Source of the DNA: Polycladidibacter hongkongensis
Lineage (GTDB): Bacteria > Pseudomonadota > Alphaproteobacteria > Rhizobiales > Stappiaceae
Assembly: GCF_001561995.1 (NCBI RefSeq)
Contig: NZ_LLWC01000036.1
Coordinates: 248,001 to 312,000, forward strand
DNA: 64,000 nucleotides
Direction of reading: 5' to 3'
In this document: in pieces, positions 54,434 through 63,428 of the stretch
How the letters are laid out: each line of letters begins with the position of its first letter
Numbering within the stretch: the stretch's first letter is position 1
Made by a program: the position numbers and the translations under genes
Notes under the pieces: model-generated
Seen by the model: only the letters and a program-made list of their open reading frames with translations
What the model was told of the DNA's origin: nothing
Database searches by the model: none

Positions 54434-55483
54434 ATGCTGACAGATAATCCGCCTATGGGATTTAAAAAGGAGCGGTCAGCGTTCCACTCTCAGACGCGGA
54501 TAAACACAATGAGCGCAACGTCCTCACAGCCAAGCCTTGCCGATCAGCAATCAAATGCCGTCAAAGGCATGCTCACCATGGTTTGCGCCATGAGTATGTT
54601 GCCGATTATGGATGGCTTTGCCAAGCTTCTCTCCGCGTACCTGCCGGTTTTGGAAATCTCTTTTGGGCGCTTCTTCTTTCAGACTTTACTCTCCGCGCTA
54701 GCCAGCCTGTTTGTCGGTGCGGGGCTGCGGCATATCATTAGCGAAGTTTCCTGGATGCAAATGGCTCGGGGGCTGTTTCTGGCTGTTGCCTCGCTGTTTT
54801 TCTTTTCAGCTGTCAAATTTCTGCCGCTGCCGGATGCAATTGCCACCTTCTTTGTGCAGCCGATGATTCTTACGGTGTTGTCTGCTGTTTTCCTCGGTGA
54901 GCGGGTTGGACCACGCCGTTGGGCGGCGGTGACGCTTGGCCTTGTTGGTGTCTTGATTGTCATACGGCCGGGCAGCTCGGTGTTTTCGGCTTATTCTTTG
55001 TTGCCGCTTTGTGCCGCTACCTGTTTTGCCTGCTATTTGCTGCTTACCCGCAAGCTCTCCGGTTCGGCATCGCTGCTGGGGATCCAGTTCTCGACAGGTC
55101 TTGCCGGAACTTTGGTACTTGGTCCGCTATTGCTAGTTTCTACTGCGCTGGACTTTGAGCCCGGTGCTTTCATCATGCCGCAAGGAACACAGTGGTTGAT
55201 GCTTCTGTGCATGGGAGCAATTTCATCACTTGGGCATTTGCTGGTGGTCTTGGCGTTTAACAATGCTCCAGCCTCGTTGCTTGCGCCTATCAATTATCTA
55301 GAGATCGTCAGCGCGACGGTGTTCAGCTACTTTATTTTTGATGAAGTGCCAACTGGTATCACGTGGCTCGGCATTGCGCTGATCACCGCCGGGGGCATTT
55401 ACATCACTCAGCGCGAGCACAAAGTTGCAAAACAGCTTAAGGCCGCCGAAATGGCGCAGCAAACCCGCGCAGAACGAACGTAG
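54434..55483 (+). CDS. EamA-family (DMT) transporter
   Basis: A protein of about 349 aa with ten membrane helices in two EamA repeats. The first repeat has LPIMDGFAKLLSAYLPVLEISFGRFFFQTLLSA and the second has AINYLEIVSATVFSYFIFDEVPTGITWLGIALITAGGIYI, typical of drug/metabolite transporters. Substrate unknown. The start is uncertain: ATG 54434 has AAAGGG 6 nt upstream; ATG 54509 (MSATSSQPSL) matches family N-termini better but lacks a good ribosome site. It separates ribF from ileS, which are adjacent in many relatives. The C-terminus is a charged tail (KVAKQLKAAEMAQQTRA). Confidence 0.86.
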   Translation: MLTDNPPMGFKKERSAFHSQTRINTMSATSSQPSLADQQSNAVKGMLTMVCAMSMLPIMDGFAKLLSAYLPVLEISFGRFFFQTLLSALASLFVGAGLRHIISEVSWMQMARGLFLAVASLFFFSAVKFLPLPDAIATFFVQPMILTVLSAVFLGERVGPRRWAAVTLGLVGVLIVIRPGSSVFSAYSLLPLCAATCFACYLLLTRKLSGSASLLGIQFSTGLAGTLVLGPLLLVSTALDFEPGAFIMPQGTQWLMLLCMGAISSLGHLLVVLAFNNAPASLLAPINYLEIVSATVFSYFIFDEVPTGITWLGIALITAGGIYITQREHKVAKQLKAAEMAQQTRAERT

Positions 55484-55639
55484 CGGCTGGCAAACAAGGG
55501 GAGGCTTGGAAAAAAGCTTTGCAGCCCCTTGTGTTTGGTTGGAAGTGGCTGATAAAAGGCTGTAGTTCTTAACAGATGACGACATGCAGGCGATGAAGAC
55601 GTACCCAACGCCCATAGAGCTGCAAAAGCGAATTATTGG

Positions 55640-55781
55640 CCCGGCCTTCGGCTGCGGCGCTTGATAATAGCGCCCCGAAGGACCGGGAATACACGGCTGT
55701 TTCTTTCAGCCGGGCGTGGTCATCTGCCGCTATGCAGCTTTCTGCATCTGGCGGCGTCAGAGTTTAGCTGCCCGAATGGGC
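55640..55781 (+). promoter_or_regulatory. Multi-hairpin leader upstream of ileS
   Basis: Four stem-loops fall in series within the 323-bp gap before ileS. H1 (55640-55687) pairs CCCGG/CCGGG, CTTCGG/CCGAAG and GGCGCT/AGCGCC over a 7-nt loop. H2 (55692-55718) pairs CGGCTG with CAGCCG. H3 (55726-55755) pairs GCCGC/GCGGC and TGCAG/CTGCA. H4 (55770-55781) pairs GCCC with GGGC. None is followed by a T-run, so they are not ordinary terminators. The array looks like a structured 5' UTR or a small RNA; it matches no family I recognise. Another, weaker stem (CAAGGGG/CCCCTTG) at about 55495-55532 follows the EamA gene. Confidence 0.6.
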
Positions 55782-55806
55782 CCTTAGAATTCGCGGAAAA
55801 TCCATT

Positions 55807-58731
55807 ATGACTGAGACGACCGGGCGCGACTATTCGCAGACCCTTAACCTGCCGAAAACCGACTTTCCAATGCGTGCTGGCTTGCCAAAGAACGAGCCGA
55901 AGCTACTGAAAAAATGGCAGGATGCCGACCTTTACCGTGTGATGCGCCAAGAGGCGAACGGCAAGCCAAAATTTATCCTGCATGACGGCCCTCCCTATGC
56001 CAATGGTAACATCCATATCGGCCACGCACTCAACAAGGTGCTGAAGGACATCGTCACTCGCTCTATGCAGATGCAGGGGTTTGATTCCAACTATGTGCCG
56101 GGCTGGGATTGCCATGGCCTGCCTATTGAATGGAAAATCGAAGAGCAGTACCGCAAAAAAGGCAAGAACAAAGACGCAGTGCCGATCAACGAATTCCGTC
56201 AGGAATGCCGTGATTTTGCTGGCAAGTGGATTGACGTGCAGCGCGAAGAATTCAAACGCCTTGGCATTGAGGGCGATTGGGATAACCCATACCTGACAAT
56301 GAACTTCGACAGTGAGGCGTATATCGCCAAAGAGCTGATGAAGTTCTCCATGTCTGGCCAGCTCTATCGCGGCTCCAAGCCGGTGATGTGGTCGATTGTT
56401 GAGAAAACCGCGCTAGCTGAAGCCGAGGTTGAGTATCAAGACCACACCTCGCACACCATCTGGGTGCGCTTTAAGGTCACTTCCGGCTCTGATGCGGTTA
56501 AAGGCAAGTATGTGGTGATCTGGACCACGACCCCGTGGACAATTCCTGCCAACCGCGCCATCTCGTTCTCCAACTCGATCAACTACGGGCTTTATAAGGT
56601 AACCGAGGCCGCCGACGACAACTGGGCCAAGGTTGGTGACGAGTTGATCCTTGCCGACAAGCTGGCCGAAGATGTGTTTAAGGCCGCGCGTGTCGATGCC
56701 TATGAACGCGCGGGGGATGTGAACCCCGCGGACATCGAATACTGCGCACACCCATTTAATGGCGTTGAAGGTACTGATGGCTACTTCGATTTCCACGTGC
56801 CACTGCTTGCCGGTGAGCATGTAACCGATGATGCCGGTACCGGTTTTGTGCATACCGCGCCGGGCCATGGTGCCGATGACTTTCAGGTATTCCTCGATAA
56901 CCGCGATGTGTTTGCCAAGGCAGGGACCGAGCAGGTGCCAATGACAGTGCAGGAGGATGGCTCCTACTATCCGCATGTGCCACTTTTCCAAGGTCATTAT
57001 ATCCTGAACCGAAAGGGCGGCGAGGGCAGCACCAACACCGCGGTGATTGAAAAACTGGCGGAAGTTGGTGGCTTGATCGCGCGTGGTAAAGTCAAACACT
57101 CCTATCCGCATTCCTGGCGCTCTAAAGCACCGCTTATCTTCCGCAATACGCCGCAATGGTTTGTCTATATGGACAAGGAGCTGGAAAACGAAGGGGATAC
57201 GCTACGCAAGCGGGCACTGGATGCTATTGCGCAAACCCGCTTTGTGCCAGCGACGGGCCAGAACCGCATCAACGCCATGATCGAGAGTCGCCCTGATTGG
57301 GTGCTGTCCCGCCAGCGTGCGTGGGGCGTGCCGATCACTGTGTTTGTAAACAAGGCGAATGGCGAAGTTCTGAAAGACGAAGCGGTCAACGCGCGTATCT
57401 TTGAGGCGTTTCAGGCTGAAGGCGCTGACGCTTGGTTCGCTGAAGGGGCCGCGCAGCGCTTCTTGGGTGCTGAGTACGCCGCAGACGATTATGAGATGGT
57501 TCGTGACATCTTGGACGTGTGGTTTGATTCCGGCTCCACACATGCGTTTTGTATGGAGCAGCGAGAAGACCTGAATCCGAACCGTAAAGGCCTCGGCGGT
57601 GATGACTATGTGCTGTATCTAGAGGGTACTGACCAACACCGCGGCTGGTTCCATTCATCCTTGCTGGAGAGCAGCGGCACCCGTGGTCATGCCCCTTATG
57701 ATGCAGTTCTGACCCACGGTTTCACCATGGACGAGCAGGGTCGCAAGATGTCTAAGTCTCTGGGCAATACAGTTGCGCCGCAAGACGTCATCAAGCAATA
57801 CGGCGCCGACATTCTGCGCCTCTGGGTTGGCTCTGTCGATTACGCCGAAGACCAGCGCATTGGTCAGGAGATCCTAAAAACCAACGTGGATGCCTATCGC
57901 AAATTGCGCAACACCCTGCGCTTTATGCTTGGCTCTCTTGGGCACTATGAGGGTGAGGAAATCGCGCTTTCCGATATGCCTGAGCTGGAACAGCTGATGC
58001 TGCACCGGTTGGCCGAGCTGGATGTGCTGGTGCGAGAAGCCTATGGTGACTTCAACTTCAAAAAAGTGTTCGCCGCACTGTTTAACTTCATGACAGTTGA
58101 GCTGTCTGCATTCTACTTTGATGTGCGCAAGGATGCGCTATACTGCGATGCGCCGTCCTCTGTGAAGCGGAAAGCCTGCCTCTATGTGATCGAGCAGCTG
58201 TACCGTAATCTTGCAGTTTGGATGGCTCCTATCCTGCCGTTTACCATGGAAGAGACATGGGGTTATCGCTATGGGGAGCAGGCCTCCTCTATCCACTTGC
58301 AGCAGTTTGCGACTATTCCGGCGGAATGGCGCAATGATGCCCTTGCCTCCAAATGGGAAAAGGTAAAGACCGTTCGCCGCGTCATCACCGGTGCGTTGGA
58401 GATCGAGCGGCGCGAGAAGCGCATTGGCTCTTCTTTAGAAGCGCACCCACAGGTGTTTGTTGACAATGGCGAGTTGATGGCGGCACTTGACGGGCTGGAT
58501 ATGGCGGAAATCGCAATTACCTCTCAGCTGGATCTCAAGGGCGAGGCTGCCCCATCTGGTGCATTCGCTTTGGAAGATGTGGCAGGTGTTGGCGTTGTGC
58601 CAGCCCTTGCTGAAGGTAATAAGTGTGCTCGCTCTTGGAAGATCTTACCTGAGGTGGGACAGGATGCCGATTATCCTGAGGTGACCTTGCGCGATGCTGC
58701 AGCGTTACGCGAACTGGAGGGGACGGCGTAA
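55807..58731 (+). CDS. ileS: Isoleucyl-tRNA synthetase
   Basis: A 974-aa class I synthetase. The HIGH motif is in [14 protein letters not shown] near residue 70, the KMSKS motif in [15 protein letters not shown] near 646, and [14 protein letters not shown] with the editing-domain block [23 protein letters not shown] (CP1) in between. The C-terminal anticodon-binding region is complete. The last part has [15 protein letters not shown], but not the second CxxC of the usual C-terminal zinc finger. Preceded by the structured leader and followed by lspA after 61 bp, an arrangement widespread among bacteria. Confidence 0.96.
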   Translation: MTETTGRDYSQTLNLPKTDFPMRAGLPKNEPKLLKKWQDADLYRVMRQEANGKPKFILHDGPPYANGNIHIGHALNKVLKDIVTRSMQMQGFDSNYVPGWDCHGLPIEWKIEEQYRKKGKNKDAVPINEFRQECRDFAGKWIDVQREEFKRLGIEGDWDNPYLTMNFDSEAYIAKELMKFSMSGQLYRGSKPVMWSIVEKTALAEAEVEYQDHTSHTIWVRFKVTSGSDAVKGKYVVIWTTTPWTIPANRAISFSNSINYGLYKVTEAADDNWAKVGDELILADKLAEDVFKAARVDAYERAGDVNPADIEYCAHPFNGVEGTDGYFDFHVPLLAGEHVTDDAGTGFVHTAPGHGADDFQVFLDNRDVFAKAGTEQVPMTVQEDGSYYPHVPLFQGHYILNRKGGEGSTNTAVIEKLAEVGGLIARGKVKHSYPHSWRSKAPLIFRNTPQWFVYMDKELENEGDTLRKRALDAIAQTRFVPATGQNRINAMIESRPDWVLSRQRAWGVPITVFVNKANGEVLKDEAVNARIFEAFQAEGADAWFAEGAAQRFLGAEYAADDYEMVRDILDVWFDSGSTHAFCMEQREDLNPNRKGLGGDDYVLYLEGTDQHRGWFHSSLLESSGTRGHAPYDAVLTHGFTMDEQGRKMSKSLGNTVAPQDVIKQYGADILRLWVGSVDYAEDQRIGQEILKTNVDAYRKLRNTLRFMLGSLGHYEGEEIALSDMPELEQLMLHRLAELDVLVREAYGDFNFKKVFAALFNFMTVELSAFYFDVRKDALYCDAPSSVKRKACLYVIEQLYRNLAVWMAPILPFTMEETWGYRYGEQASSIHLQQFATIPAEWRNDALASKWEKVKTVRRVITGALEIERREKRIGSSLEAHPQVFVDNGELMAALDGLDMAEIAITSQLDLKGEAAPSGAFALEDVAGVGVVPALAEGNKCARSWKILPEVGQDADYPEVTLRDAAALRELEGTA

Positions 58732-58792
58732 GCCCTCCCCCTTTTCCCAAAGGAAATTTAGAACAAGTGATATTCGCAGGAGAGCGTAACCA

Positions 58793-59296
58793 TTGCTGAA
58801 AAACCTTAGGTTTTGGGGGAATTCCAGTTCATTTGTGCTGAAGCTTGCCGGGTTTGGCTTGGTTCTTGACCAGCTTATCAAGTATTGGATCGTACATGTG
58901 CACGAGTTCGGTGCCTTTGGGTTGACCCCCGTGCTTCCGTTTCTTGATCTGGTGCTGGTTTGGAACAAAGGCATTTCCTATGGTTTGTTCCAGCAAGAAA
59001 GTCTAATGGGGCAGATCTTTCTTGCCGGTTTCACAGTTGCTGCTTCCATAGCCTTATGGCTGTGGAGTGTACGCTCAACCTCACGTATCGAGCTCTGGGC
59101 TTTGGCACTGATACTGGGCGGGGCGCTTGGCAATGGCGTGGACCGTGTAGTCTACGGCAAGGTGGTTGATTACATCTATTTTCACGTTGGAACATTTAGC
59201 TGGTACGTGTTTAATCTGGCGGATGTGCTCATCGTGGTTGGCGCCGCTATTATGGTTTTTGAGAGTATTATTCTGGGGAAAGGCAAGGACAGTTAG
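58793..59296 (+). CDS. lspA: Prolipoprotein signal peptidase
   Basis: A 167-aa four-helix aspartic protease that cleaves lipoprotein signal peptides after diacylglyceryl attachment. The catalytic Asp residues are in GNGVDRVVYGKVVDYI and FNLADVLIVVGA; LVLDQLIKYWI is the conserved first block. The start is TTG at 58793 with AGGAGAG upstream. It lies after ileS and before a lipoprotein gene, whose product it probably processes. Confidence 0.95.
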   Translation: MLKNLRFWGNSSSFVLKLAGFGLVLDQLIKYWIVHVHEFGAFGLTPVLPFLDLVLVWNKGISYGLFQQESLMGQIFLAGFTVAASIALWLWSVRSTSRIELWALALILGGALGNGVDRVVYGKVVDYIYFHVGTFSWYVFNLADVLIVVGAAIMVFESIILGKGKDS

Positions 59297-59470
59297 ATTA
59301 AAACTTGCCTTATTGCTGTCCGGTTGTTGCGTTATCGCTGCCGGCAACTAACAATTATCAGCAGATATCTCCGGGTTATTGATTCCATCTGCGGGACACA
59401 AAAACCAATTGGAGAACAGGTTTTGGCAAAGCAGCCTCATATTTGAGGCGAGCTTTTAAAGGATGTCATA

Positions 59471-60208
59471 GTGCAGAGCCGTTACGTACATTTCGCTTCT
59501 CGTTTCGCCCTTGTGGCGGTTTTAGGTGTAGGCCTGACCGCTTGTGCCAGTTCTCTGGACAGCTTTGATGACGGCAGCAGCAAAGAAGACAGCGGCGCAA
59601 CTTCCATACTCATGTCCGCATTGCTCGGCGGGAATGCTGGCAAATCTATCGAGTACAAGGAACGTGTGCCTTTGGTTATGCCAGCGGATCTGAAGAAGCT
59701 GCCAGAACCGGACCAGCGCGACTTAAAGGCACTGGCAGCCAATTGGCCGGAAGATACGCGCGAGGCAAAGATCAAAGAGATCCAAGAGTTTTACAAGACC
59801 GAGTTTGGTCAGCCCCTCAGCGCAGAACAAATGCAAGGGCATCCGGCGCTGCGTGAATACCGCGCAAAGCGAAAACACAAAGCACGCGACTACGAGGCCG
59901 AGAAACTCGAAGCACGCATCGCTGATGGCGAGGTCCTTACTCCTGAGGAAATGAAAGACCTGGAGAAGAAGTACCGCGATGCAAAAGCAAAAATGAAGGG
60001 CGAAGAAGCAACGAAGTGCGAGGATGACCCGGTCAAGTGCTTGCCAAAGCGGCGCTATCTGACAGAGCCTCCAATTGCATACTCTACACCTGAAGCTGGT
60101 TACGCCTTTAAAGTTAAGAGCGACAAAGAAACACCTGAGGAAGCGGCCAAGCGCAAGGAAGAGAAGCTCATTGATGAGGGCAAGCGCATTGATATGAGCA
60201 AACAATAA
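59471..60208 (+). CDS. Uncharacterised lipoprotein downstream of lspA
   Basis: A 245-aa lipoprotein. The N-terminus has a basic start, a hydrophobic core and the lipobox GVGLTACASS, cysteine near residue 25. The body is highly charged and helical (ARIADGEVLTPEEMKDLEKKYRDAKAKMKGEE) and the last third contains KCEDDPVKCLPKRRYL and repeated Lys/Glu helices. GTG is the start at 59471. Function unknown. It sits between lspA and the paired M16 peptidases, an order that recurs in Rhizobiales, and ends in a palindrome like that at 51307. Confidence 0.8.
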   Translation: MQSRYVHFASRFALVAVLGVGLTACASSLDSFDDGSSKEDSGATSILMSALLGGNAGKSIEYKERVPLVMPADLKKLPEPDQRDLKALAANWPEDTREAKIKEIQEFYKTEFGQPLSAEQMQGHPALREYRAKRKHKARDYEAEKLEARIADGEVLTPEEMKDLEKKYRDAKAKMKGEEATKCEDDPVKCLPKRRYLTEPPIAYSTPEAGYAFKVKSDKETPEEAAKRKEEKLIDEGKRIDMSKQ

Positions 60209-60278
60209 CTAGCTTTTGCGTTTTATGTTAGGGCACTGCACCCGGCGCGCGCCGGTTTATACGGCAGTGCTTGCGACA

Positions 60279-60319
60279 GCAAAAAATGAGGGGAGCGAAA
60301 GCTCCCCATTATTTTTTGC
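60279..60319. terminator. 41-nt palindrome, copy 2, after the lspA-linked lipoprotein gene
   Basis: GAGGGGAGC, loop GAAA, GCTCCCCATT, with GCAAAAAAT and ATTTTTTGC at the ends. It is the reverse complement of the element at 51307-51347, except for the 4-nt loop. It lies 71 nt past the lipoprotein stop and should terminate on the plus strand. Confidence 0.85.
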
Positions 60320-60540
60320 GGCCACGCCTACCTTCTCAGGTTGATAGGCCGTTCGAGGCATCTCTTATTGGAATCTGTAGCTTTGTCTGGCGGCCTTGAG
60401 CTGCGAGCGCGTGTTGCGCTCGCCCAAATTCCCTTGCGTAAAGATTACCAATAATTCACGTGGCAGCGGCTAAGCTTGTGCCTATGATGCGAGCCATTAA
60501 CACTGAGAGCCGCATGCTGGCGGCTAAGGTAAAGGATATC

Positions 60541-61971
60541 ATGGCCCTAAAACCATTTATTATCATTGGTAGTTTGGCGTTGTTTGCCGGTTGCGCCACG
60601 GCTGGCAATGCGAGCGAGCCCAATTCAACAACCGGTCAGGATGTGATGATCAACCAGTTTTCAAAGCTGAAAATTGGCGGTGATCATGTTGAGCATACAA
60701 CACTTGCCAATGGCCTGGAGCTTGTAGTCATTCCCGACCATAGAGCACCAGTTGTTACACATATGGTGTGGTATAAAGTAGGAGCTGCCGATGAAGCACC
60801 TGGCGAATCCGGTATTGCCCACTTTTTAGAACACCTGATGTTCAAAGGCACAAAAGCCGCGCCGGAAGGCAAGTTTTCAAAAGCGGTTGCCGAGGTCGGT
60901 GGGCAGGAAAACGCCTTCACCTCACAAGATTTCACGGCCTATTATCAGCGCGTGGCTAAAGAACATCTGCCCATGGTTATGGGCTACGAAGCGGATCGCA
61001 TGGCCAATCTGGTGCTCACAGAGGCACAAGTTGATCCAGAACGTGAAGTGGTGCTGGAGGAGCGCGCCTTACGGGTAGACCGCTCGCCTTCTGCCCGCTT
61101 ATCAGAGAGCTTCAATCAGGCGCTTTATGTCAACCATCCCTACGGCACTCCGATCATTGGCTGGCGAGATGAAATCGAACAGCTTTCGTTGGACGATGCC
61201 ATCAACTTTTACAACAAGTATTACACCCCCAATAACGCGGTGTTGATTGTTGCCGGTGATGTGACGTTTGAAGAAGTGCTGCAGTTGGCCAAGGACACTT
61301 ACGGCAAAGTTGCGCGGCGCGCAGAGCCTGAACCACGCATTCGGCCTCAGGTGCAGGCCCTGCCGGGACGGCGTATTGTTTCGTTGCACGATGCGCAAGT
61401 TGGCAAGCCCTTGCTACAACTGGGGTGGCTTGCGCCAAGCGCGCATAGCAGCAGCATGCAAGAAGCGGCGGTTCTACAGGTGCTTGTCGATATTCTGGGC
61501 GGCGGGCCTAACAGCAGGCTTTACAAAGAACTTCTCCTAGACAAGAAACTCGTAACTTCTGTGGGCGCCTGGTACTCCTCCGATGCATTGGACAGCAGCC
61601 GCATTATTGCTTATGCCGCGCCTAAAGAAGGGGTTGGCTTTGAGCAGATTGCCGATGAAATCCGCAAAACGATTGCCGCGATCGCTAGGGACGGTGTGAG
61701 CGCCGAAGAGTTGCTTCGCTCCAAGCGCTCTATGCTCGCCAGTGCGGTTTATGCGCAAGATAATCAAGAAACATTGGCACAGATTTTTGGCAGCGCGCTC
61801 ACTACAGGCAGATCTGTTGAGCAGGTACAAAGCATCAATCAATATCAAGCCGCCGTAACCGCGCAGCAGGTACAAGAGGCTGCAATGACTTACCTTTCTA
61901 CCCCAGCACTGCAAAGCCGGTTGATGCCGCTCGAAAAGAGCGTCAAGGAGAGTGCAAATGCAGGCAAATAA
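60541..61971 (+). CDS. M16 zinc peptidase, catalytic subunit, lipoprotein-type
   Basis: A 476-aa M16B peptidase. It starts MALKPFIIIGSLALFAGCAT, with a lipobox cysteine at residue 18, so it is likely a periplasmic lipoprotein. The inverted zinc motif HFLEH is at 94-98 in GIAHFLEHLMFKGT, and the distal Glu is in ERALRVDRSPSAR. The C-terminal domain has LGGGPNSRLYKELLLDKKLVTSV. The start ATG has AAGGATATC upstream; the 27 codons before it lack support. It overlaps the next gene by 14 nt and very likely forms a heterodimer with its product. Confidence 0.92.
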   Translation: MALKPFIIIGSLALFAGCATAGNASEPNSTTGQDVMINQFSKLKIGGDHVEHTTLANGLELVVIPDHRAPVVTHMVWYKVGAADEAPGESGIAHFLEHLMFKGTKAAPEGKFSKAVAEVGGQENAFTSQDFTAYYQRVAKEHLPMVMGYEADRMANLVLTEAQVDPEREVVLEERALRVDRSPSARLSESFNQALYVNHPYGTPIIGWRDEIEQLSLDDAINFYNKYYTPNNAVLIVAGDVTFEEVLQLAKDTYGKVARRAEPEPRIRPQVQALPGRRIVSLHDAQVGKPLLQLGWLAPSAHSSSMQEAAVLQVLVDILGGGPNSRLYKELLLDKKLVTSVGAWYSSDALDSSRIIAYAAPKEGVGFEQIADEIRKTIAAIARDGVSAEELLRSKRSMLASAVYAQDNQETLAQIFGSALTTGRSVEQVQSINQYQAAVTAQQVQEAAMTYLSTPALQSRLMPLEKSVKESANAGK

Positions 61972-63343
61972 CCAGAATTCTCCTTTCATAGCGGCAGAGG
62001 GCAATTTCGTGATGAATCAAGTGCAAAGCACCGCATTGCAGGCACTAAGCATGGCAATTCTGCTGTTTGCAGCGCTTGTAACCTATGCGCCACACGCAAG
62101 AGCTATTGAGCTGCAGCAAATCACCAGCCCGGGCGGGATCAAGGCATGGCTGGTTGAGGATTACTCCGTGCCACTGATCAGTGTTGATGTGGCATGGCGC
62201 GGAGGTGCGTCGCAAGATCCTACCGGCCAGGAAGGGCTTACAACTTATCTGGCTGCGACGCTTGATGAAGGTGCGGGGGAGTTTGATGCGCAGGCTTTTA
62301 AAGCGCGGCAAGAGGACCTTGCGATGGGGCTCGGGTTTAGCGCCGGGCGCGACAGCTTTAATGCTTCGTTGAGCAGCCTCGAGCTCAACAAAGAGGACAG
62401 CTTCGAGATGTTGCGGCTGGCACTGAATGCGCCGCGGTTTGACGATGAAGCGTTGACGCGCATCAAACAGCAAATGATTGCCGGGATCGAACGCAATGCG
62501 AAGAAGCCGCGCACCTTAGCGCGCGAGGCAATGCGCAACACACTGTTTGAAGGCCACACTTATGCTCGCCCGACCGGCGGAACTGTGGCATCTTTAGCCC
62601 CCCTTAGCAAAGCGGAGCTTGAAGCACAGCGCGAAGCGCTTCTGGCCCGTGATAACATGAGTATCGCTGTCGTCGGTGCTATTAATGCCAAAGAGCTTGG
62701 GGTACAGCTGGACAAAGTGTTTGGTGCCCTCCCCCAAAAGGCGCAGCTTAACAAGGTGCCTGACATTGTGCCTGTTGCTGACAAAACCGTGCATGTGGAA
62801 GCGGCAAGCCCGCAGACGATCATTCAGTTTGCCTATCCGGGCTTGAAACGTGATGATCCGGACTACATCGCGGCCTATGTGATGAACCACATTCTAGGAG
62901 GCGGCAGTTTCTCTTCTTGGCTCTATGATGAAGTTCGGGAAAAGCGCGGGCTCTCCTATTCTGTTGGCAGCTATCTGGTGCCTTATGCCCATGCCGGTTT
63001 ATTGCTCGGGCAAACCAGCACACGCGCAGCGCAGGCAGGCGAGGCCTTAAGCGTTATAGAAGCGCAGCTGGAAAGAATGGCGACCCAAGGCCCGACGGCA
63101 GAAGAACTGGCGCTTGCCAAATCATATTTGACTGGCTCCTATCCGCTTGGCTTTGACAGTTCCTCGGCAATTTCGGACCAACTGGTAGGCATTCAGTTTT
63201 CCGGACTGGGGGCCGAGTATCTGGACACACGCAACAGCTTGATAGACGCAGTTACACTTGAGGATATCAAGCGGGTGGCAGGGCGGTTGCTTGGTGGCTC
63301 GAAACCAACAATTGTTACCGTAGGGCCAACGAAAGCGGACTAA
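61958..63343 (+). CDS. M16 peptidase-like protein lacking the zinc site
   Basis: A protein of about 461 aa with a signal sequence (MAILLFAALVTYAPHARA). Where the active partner has HxxEH, this has GLTTYLAATLDEG, so it cannot bind zinc. The C-terminal domain keeps LGGGSFSSWLYDEVREKRGLSYSV, the Arg/Tyr pair used in substrate binding. This is the classic inactive alpha-type partner of an M16B heterodimer. The ATG at 61958 with AAGGAG 7 nt upstream is preferred; GTG 62009 or ATG 62012 would give a shorter signal peptide. It overlaps the catalytic subunit gene by 14 nt. Confidence 0.9.
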   Translation: MQANNQNSPFIAAEGNFVMNQVQSTALQALSMAILLFAALVTYAPHARAIELQQITSPGGIKAWLVEDYSVPLISVDVAWRGGASQDPTGQEGLTTYLAATLDEGAGEFDAQAFKARQEDLAMGLGFSAGRDSFNASLSSLELNKEDSFEMLRLALNAPRFDDEALTRIKQQMIAGIERNAKKPRTLAREAMRNTLFEGHTYARPTGGTVASLAPLSKAELEAQREALLARDNMSIAVVGAINAKELGVQLDKVFGALPQKAQLNKVPDIVPVADKTVHVEAASPQTIIQFAYPGLKRDDPDYIAAYVMNHILGGGSFSSWLYDEVREKRGLSYSVGSYLVPYAHAGLLLGQTSTRAAQAGEALSVIEAQLERMATQGPTAEELALAKSYLTGSYPLGFDSSSAISDQLVGIQFSGLGAEYLDTRNSLIDAVTLEDIKRVAGRLLGGSKPTIVTVGPTKAD

Positions 63344-63361
63344 CAGCGAGCCACACTTAAC

Positions 63362-63396
63362 AAAAAGGCAGGATCACACCTGGTCCTGCCTTTTTT
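63362..63396 (+). terminator. Intrinsic terminator after the M16 pair
   Basis: AAAAAGGCAGGA and TCCTGCCTTTTTT enclose a 10-nt loop and end in six T, 19 nt after the stop codon. The symmetrical A/T tracts could also serve the convergent EAL gene. Confidence 0.88.
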
Positions 63397-63428
63397 GTAT
63401 CTGCACCTGTGAACCGCGGCCCAAACAA

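Noticed and set aside
55640-55755. Possible tRNA, SRP RNA or 6S RNA before ileS
   Set aside because: There is no T-loop sequence, no GGAAGCAGCC-type SRP tetraloop region and no long interrupted helix of 6S type; only serial hairpins are present.
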